Below are positions 59,780 to 64,000 of a stretch of DNA of 64,000 nucleotides, one piece after another. The translations under genes were made by a program, and so were the position numbers. Source of the DNA: Sabellastarte sp. h YS-2021 (taxonomy: Eukaryota; Annelida; Polychaeta; Sabellida; Sabellidae); the NCBI GenBank assembly GCA_964017235.1, contig OZ024927.1, positions 27,423,160 to 27,487,159 of the forward strand, read 5' to 3'. Every line of letters begins with the position of its first letter. Position 1 is the stretch's first letter. The notes under the pieces are model-generated. The model worked only from the letters and a program-made list of their open reading frames with translations. It made no database searches and was not told where the DNA came from.

Positions 59780-60304
59780 TAGGGCTGCAAGCAAGCCCGA
59801 AAATGCGCCTCGATGCCTGGTTTTTTAAGAACCGACTCGGACTCGGTTAATCACTTGATTATCACCCACAAAATAAACTGCATCGTATTTTGACATATTA
59901 AACCTTATTAAATGGTTAAAATTCACACAACAGGAAATAATTTGATAATTCATTGAATTTTGCAAAAAAGACGCATTTAAATGCAAAATACAGAAAACTT
60001 TAACAATTTTTATATTGCAAGATTTGAGGCGTCTTCGAAATGCGTTATATTAAAATGCCATCTTATAAAAACATTGTTACACAAACAATTAAAGTTTGCA
60101 AATGCTAAAATATATATAAAAACTAAAACGGGAACACCTTTTATTAGTAAAATATATAAATATATTAATATATTTAAAGGAAAATCTAATTTTGTAGAAG
60201 ATTTTACGTCTGTTTAGTTGTTTTCGAAGACCCGGTTCACTTTTCTTGCCTTGAGTATTAAACTGATTCATTTCATTTCCGAGTAACCAAAGAATCGTTG
60301 CATC
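59780..60304. mobile_element. Probable third hAT-type MITE in the minisatellite
   Basis: TAGGGCTGCAAGC near 59783 and TTGCATCCCTA ending near 60308 are inverted ends, with GACTCGG-type inverted words inside. CAAAATAG (about 59766) and CAAAACAG (about 60309) could be the 8-bp duplication, but six bases intervene on the left side, so borders are approximate. Confidence 0.55.
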
Positions 60305-60600
60305 CCTACAAAACAGAGTAAGCCTGAAGGAGGGTGATTACTAAACACAAACAGTGTAGGAGGGTGACTATTAAACACACACAGCCCAGAGTATGGTGAA
60401 TACTAAACAGAACTAGTCTAGTGTAGGGTGAATACAAACACAGGCGGTGCATAGGAGGGAAAGTACTAAAACCAGCCCACAGGAAAGTGAATAGTAAACA
60501 GATATTGCACAGGATTGTGAGTACTAAAATTGAATCACACAGAAGGGGTGAGTACTAAACACTAAACGGAGATAGCCCATAGGATGGTGGTTTTAAAGCC

Positions 60601-61269
60601 AACCCATAATGATATGTTTTACACTCTTGAGTGAATTTTACATTTCTTATACTCCAGAGGGGTTAGAGTGCATGTGTGCTGTTTGGTAATATAAAAATCA
60701 ATTGCACAATTTGTTTTCATTCTTAAAATACAGTCAGAGCTGTTCATCTTCTTGATATAGAAATTGGCATATACCTTTTGACCAAAAACTAAGGATGAGT
60801 CAGTGGAACCAGTATCTCAGTATAGAGACCATTTTACTGGTGTACTGTGACAGCACTTAACTAGCATCTTGATTGTCAGCTCGTAATTAAAGGTAAACTG
60901 AAGATATTACAAAAAAAAACCCAAATCTGAAGAAATAAAACTTTTAACTCCTATTTTTATTGCGCTAATACATCCTATCCAATGGACAATTGCTTTACCG
61001 GTCGGCGTGACTGGTCCCGCCGAACGTATGAAAAAGATGTTCCGTATAAACTACTGGCAGGACCGGTCACAGAGTGTGCATTCGCTAGGTGGCGCATCGT
61101 ACTTCCTTTCTGTCTAGACATCATGACGTCATAGCATCTTTTTTGTTTGGCACGTGGAGTGTGAAGATGTGTTTTCTACAGAGAGACATTTTTGAAGTTT
61201 TACAACAAATTTTATCATTTTATGAACTTTTAAGTATATCTACATAGTTCTACTAGAATACTGATCATC
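60601..61269. other. End of minisatellite intron sequence and presumed DIRS-like 5' region
   Basis: No gene is seen at 60600-60890. From about 60.9 kb the sequence is probably the leader of the DIRS-like element: TGACGTCA at about 61123-61130 resembles the octamer at 2033-2040 upstream of the other DIRS-like ORF. The element border was not found. Confidence 0.35.
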
Positions 61270-62825
61270 ATGTCGTCCCCTGGACAAAAGAGAGGCACTT
61301 GTGGCCACGTTATGGCTCTGTTTGATAGCCACAAGAAATGTGCGAGATGCAGAGAAAAGGTGGTGGGTGACGACCTGTGTGTAAAGAAGTTGGATTGTCA
61401 GATTTGCAAAGCATTTATGCCTGCGCAAATTCAGCAACTTTTCATCCCAACCTACAAGTCCAGGAAAGAATGCGATCAGAAGAAAACTGTGTTTGATTCC
61501 CCTGCTAGTGCTAACCCCACTCTCGTGGACCCATCAGAGGTCACTCTTTTGGGACTAATTCACAAGGAATCTGCTTCTGGTGAATCTCCTGCTAGCAAGA
61601 AGAAGAAGAGAGCTGATGAATCTCCCAAGACTAGCAGTAAAAAGAAATCCAGCAGCAAACCCAGGTCTGATGAACTCAAAGACCTAGACGAGAAGTGGGC
61701 TGAACATTTTGCCAGATTAGAGGCAATTCTGCTTTCCAAGACATTCGCTGTGCCTGTAGAACCTGTGAAGAAACCCTCTTCAGCGGTTACCAGTCATCAG
61801 CCCTTTTTTGATCCTGAAACCTCCACCAGTGGCTTGTCCTGTGGTGTGACTGTTGAGGTTACCGGTTCCAGTCTTGTTCAGACCACCGGTGAGGCTGCTG
61901 TTGTGAGTGGAGCTGCCAGCAAGAGTGCTACCCGCCCTGTTGAGGGTCCCGGTACTGAAGTTGTGACCCAGCAGAATGCCACCCAGCTTGTTGAGGCTCC
62001 CTGTGCAGGGATGGCCACCCAGCCTGTTGAGGCTCCTGCTGCAGGTGCTGAGGTTCTGCTAACTGGTACCGGTAATGCTGCCCTGCAGTCTGACAGTGAG
62101 GAGGATCTGCAGAGTGAGCCTGGTTCCCCTGTTGATGACAACTTCCGGTACGGGTCCCCAGACAAAGACGTCAGCAGAGACAATTCAGGTGATCAAGAAC
62201 TCTCTGAAGAAGCAAGTTACAGAGAGACAATCAGAGGTGTGACATCATTCATGGGCTGGCACAAGATTCCTGAAAGAAAGTTGGAAAAGTTACCCTTCAA
62301 GGAACACAGAAACTGCTGGACTTCTCAGGGACCAGTTTGTCAAGCCACCCAGGTCGTCTAGATGGTATGACATGCATACAGACAAGAAAGACTCTGATAT
62401 GTCCACTGTGTGTTCCTGGTCTCTGGAACCGGCTAAGCTGAATTGTGCGTTCAGCAGGGTCGGAAAGACATAGTTTGCCTGCTGCCCCACCCTCCCGGAC
62501 CTTTAGCCAGGACATTTTAAGACGCTGGGAGAGAGCAGCCGGAGAACAAACTGTAATGTGCAACCAGGCTGCGAGTTTGTCAAGATGTCTGACTAGAGTC
62601 CAGGACGCTATGTCTACTCAACTCAAGCACCTACATCTGGATAAGGAAAAAGGCAAGTCGTCTGAAAGAACGCAGCAAGCTGTGGATGAACTGGAGTATT
62701 TGGTTACGTTTAACGGGTCAATCTCCCAAGCCATGGCCAGAACAATGCAGGTCTGAAGGCGTTTTCATCCGCATGGCTAATTTTACTCTGGCACGTAGAG
62801 ACAACTGCACTGCGTACTGCTCAGG
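61270..62825 (+). pseudogene. DIRS-like retrotransposon ORF1 (gag-like), frameshifted and truncated
   Basis: The first 363 codons are open and start with a Cys/His cluster (C11-G-H13, C24, C27, C37, C43, C46; CARCREK and CQICKAF), the N-terminal signature of DIRS ORF1 proteins in marine animals. A lysine-rich stretch and a Thr/Val/Glu-Ala/Pro repeat region follow. At about 62320 the frame shifts (FVKPPRSSRWYDMH continues in another frame), shifts again near 62450 (ILRRWERAAGEQTVMC) and again near 62756, reaching FTLARRD at about 62780. The RT, RNase H and tyrosine recombinase parts are absent. It is cut where element F begins at 62830. Confidence 0.7.
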
Positions 62826-62829
62826 TAAT

Positions 62830-64000
62830 TATCTCCCGCCGGGCTTTAGCCCGGGAGGGAGATTATGAAATGATGTCTGTGTGTGCGTGCGTGCGTGCGT
62901 GTGTGCGTGCGTTAGTTAGTCACGCAGATTTCTCCAAAACTACTACAGCTACAGATTTTTTGTAAATTAATTGTCCCAATGAATTTTCATGCCCTTGAAA
63001 AAATTTTTGGTTTTATTGACTGAGGCCTAAAGATAAGTGAGTAATAGCAATCTTAGCTACTTTGAGTAAAGGGCTCATAACTCAAAAACTATTGCAGTAA
63101 CAACTTTTTCTTCAAATATGTTGTTCAGCTACTTTGTCCTTAGCTATAAGATGGTACATAGTTTGGGGTCCCATTGCATGCCATAAGTGAGTAATAGCTA
63201 TTTTCTCATTTGTAGCTAAATAACAGAAGAAGTAAATGTCAAATATCTTCAAAAGTATTGAAGTTAGGGAAATCTTTTCAAATATGTTGTCCATCTTCTT
63301 TTTGGTAAGCTATCACATACTAAAGTTTCAGACCTGTTGCACCTTGGATAGCTGAGTAATAGCTACTTTGAAATTCTGACTGGTGAGTAAAGCGATTGTA
63401 ACTCAAAAACTATTGCAGTTAGAGTATTTTCCTAAAATATGTTGTTCAGCTACTTTGTCCTTAGCTATAAGATGGTACATAGTTTGGGGTTCTATTGCAT
63501 GCCATAAGTGAGTAATAGCTATTTTCTCATTTGTAGCTAAATAACAGAAGAAGTAAATGTCAAATATCTTCAAAAGTATTAAAGTTGGGGAAATCTTTTC
63601 AAATATGTTGTCCATCTACTTTTTGGTAAGCTATGACATAGTAAAGTTTCAGACCTCTTGCACCTTGGATAGCTGAGTAATAGCTACTTGGAAATTCTGA
63701 CTGTTGAGTAAAGCCATTGTAACTCCAAAACTATTGCAGTTAGAGTATTTTCCTAAAATATGTTGTTCAACTACTTTGTTCTTAGCTATAACATGGTACA
63801 TAGTTTGGGGTTCTATTGCTTGCCATAAGTGAGTAATAGCTATTTTCTCATTTGTAGCTAAATAACAGAAGAAGTAAATGTCAAATATCTTCAAAAGTAT
63901 TGAAGTTAGGGAAATCTTTTCAAATATGTTGTCCATCTACTTTTTGGTAAGCTATAACATAGTAAAGTTTCAGACCTGTTGGATAGCTGAATTATAGCTA
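62830..64000 (+). mobile_element. HINE-like satellite element F (5' end, runs off the window)
   Basis: The cap palindrome at 62831-62863 (ATCTCCCGCCGGGCT / AGCCCGGGAGGGAGAT) follows TT. A short (GTGC)n tract and a leader with CCAAAACTACTACAGCTAC come next. From about 63000 there is a satellite with a 322-bp period (AGATGGTACATAGTTTGG at about 63149, 63471 and, varied, 63793) that is a dimer of two diverged units of about 160 bp. Each unit shares words with the 155-bp satellite of element B (CTGAGTAATAGCTACTTTG, AAAACTATTGCAGTTA). Confidence 0.65.

Larger units (their letters stand above)
58596..60600 (+). repeat. Minisatellite made of exon 3 end plus 5' splice site
   Basis: A degenerate unit of about 30-40 bp reads CACAGACAGTCCACAGGAGG then GTGAGTACTAAA. 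Its first half is the end of ARMC2 exon 3 and its second half the intron donor. Exact GTGAGTAC occurs at 58618, 58650, 59121, 59153, 59759, 60517 and 60549, with more degenerate copies between. The array is broken by inserted MITEs at 58658, 59241 and about 59780. Confidence 0.85.

Overview
This is a eukaryotic nuclear window. It is AT-rich, has GT-AG exons far apart, and is packed with animal-type transposable elements: DIRS-like, CR1/L2-type LINE, hAT-type MITE, tRNA-derived SINE, and elements that look like Helentron-associated (HINE) repeats. The mixture suits a marine lophotrochozoan, perhaps a bivalve, but species cannot be fixed from the sequence. Only one host gene is supported: the 5' part of an ARMC2 orthologue (ciliary/flagellar armadillo protein) on the + strand. 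Its three visible coding exons lie at 34658-34908, 39971-40040 and 58485-58617. Their phases join exactly (2+1, then 0) and their peptides match the conserved N-terminal ARMC2 blocks in order. The rest of the gene lies beyond the right edge.

Left of the gene (1-34.6 kb) there is no convincing host gene. In order: a broken DIRS-like retrotransposon on the minus strand (1 to about 2.05 kb or a little beyond); a minus-strand HINE-like element (3480-6636); a 346-bp tandem duplication and a 42-bp minisatellite; a 5'-truncated LINE (7.67-9.12 kb); a foldback hairpin and MITEs (10.1-11.0 kb); a decayed LINE (11.85-13.24 kb) whose 3' region holds a giant, nearly perfect palindrome of about 5.8 kb (13246-19029); a possible solo LTR and a tRNA-like SINE; three inverted-repeat elements almost end to end (23.18-24.49 kb); and several satellite-bearing elements (25.7-34.24 kb).

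Within the gene, intron 1 (5.1 kb) and intron 2 (18.4 kb) are almost wholly repeats: three hAT MITEs with clear 8-bp target-site duplications (a fourth in intron 2), a 6.65-kb element with about 33 copies of a 155-bp satellite, a foldback locus made of short palindromes, a SINE with a 13-bp duplication, and two further satellite elements at 52.3-58.0 kb. Exon 3 is followed by a minisatellite that has copied the exon end together with its 5' splice site many times, and hAT MITEs have landed in it. A second DIRS-like fragment and another satellite element close the window.

The most notable signal is a family of at least eight loci with one architecture. Each starts with a 5' palindrome placed after a T, followed by a core of tandem repeats. 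In the five complete members one palindrome arm is repeated near the 3' end, followed by an unrelated short hairpin; in four of these the end motif is TCTWGTT (W = A or T). The cores are interchangeable: the same satellites sit behind different caps. One member (52317-56626) interrupts a hAT MITE whose uninterrupted sister copy lies at 37421-37772, so its exact insertion point can be read directly.
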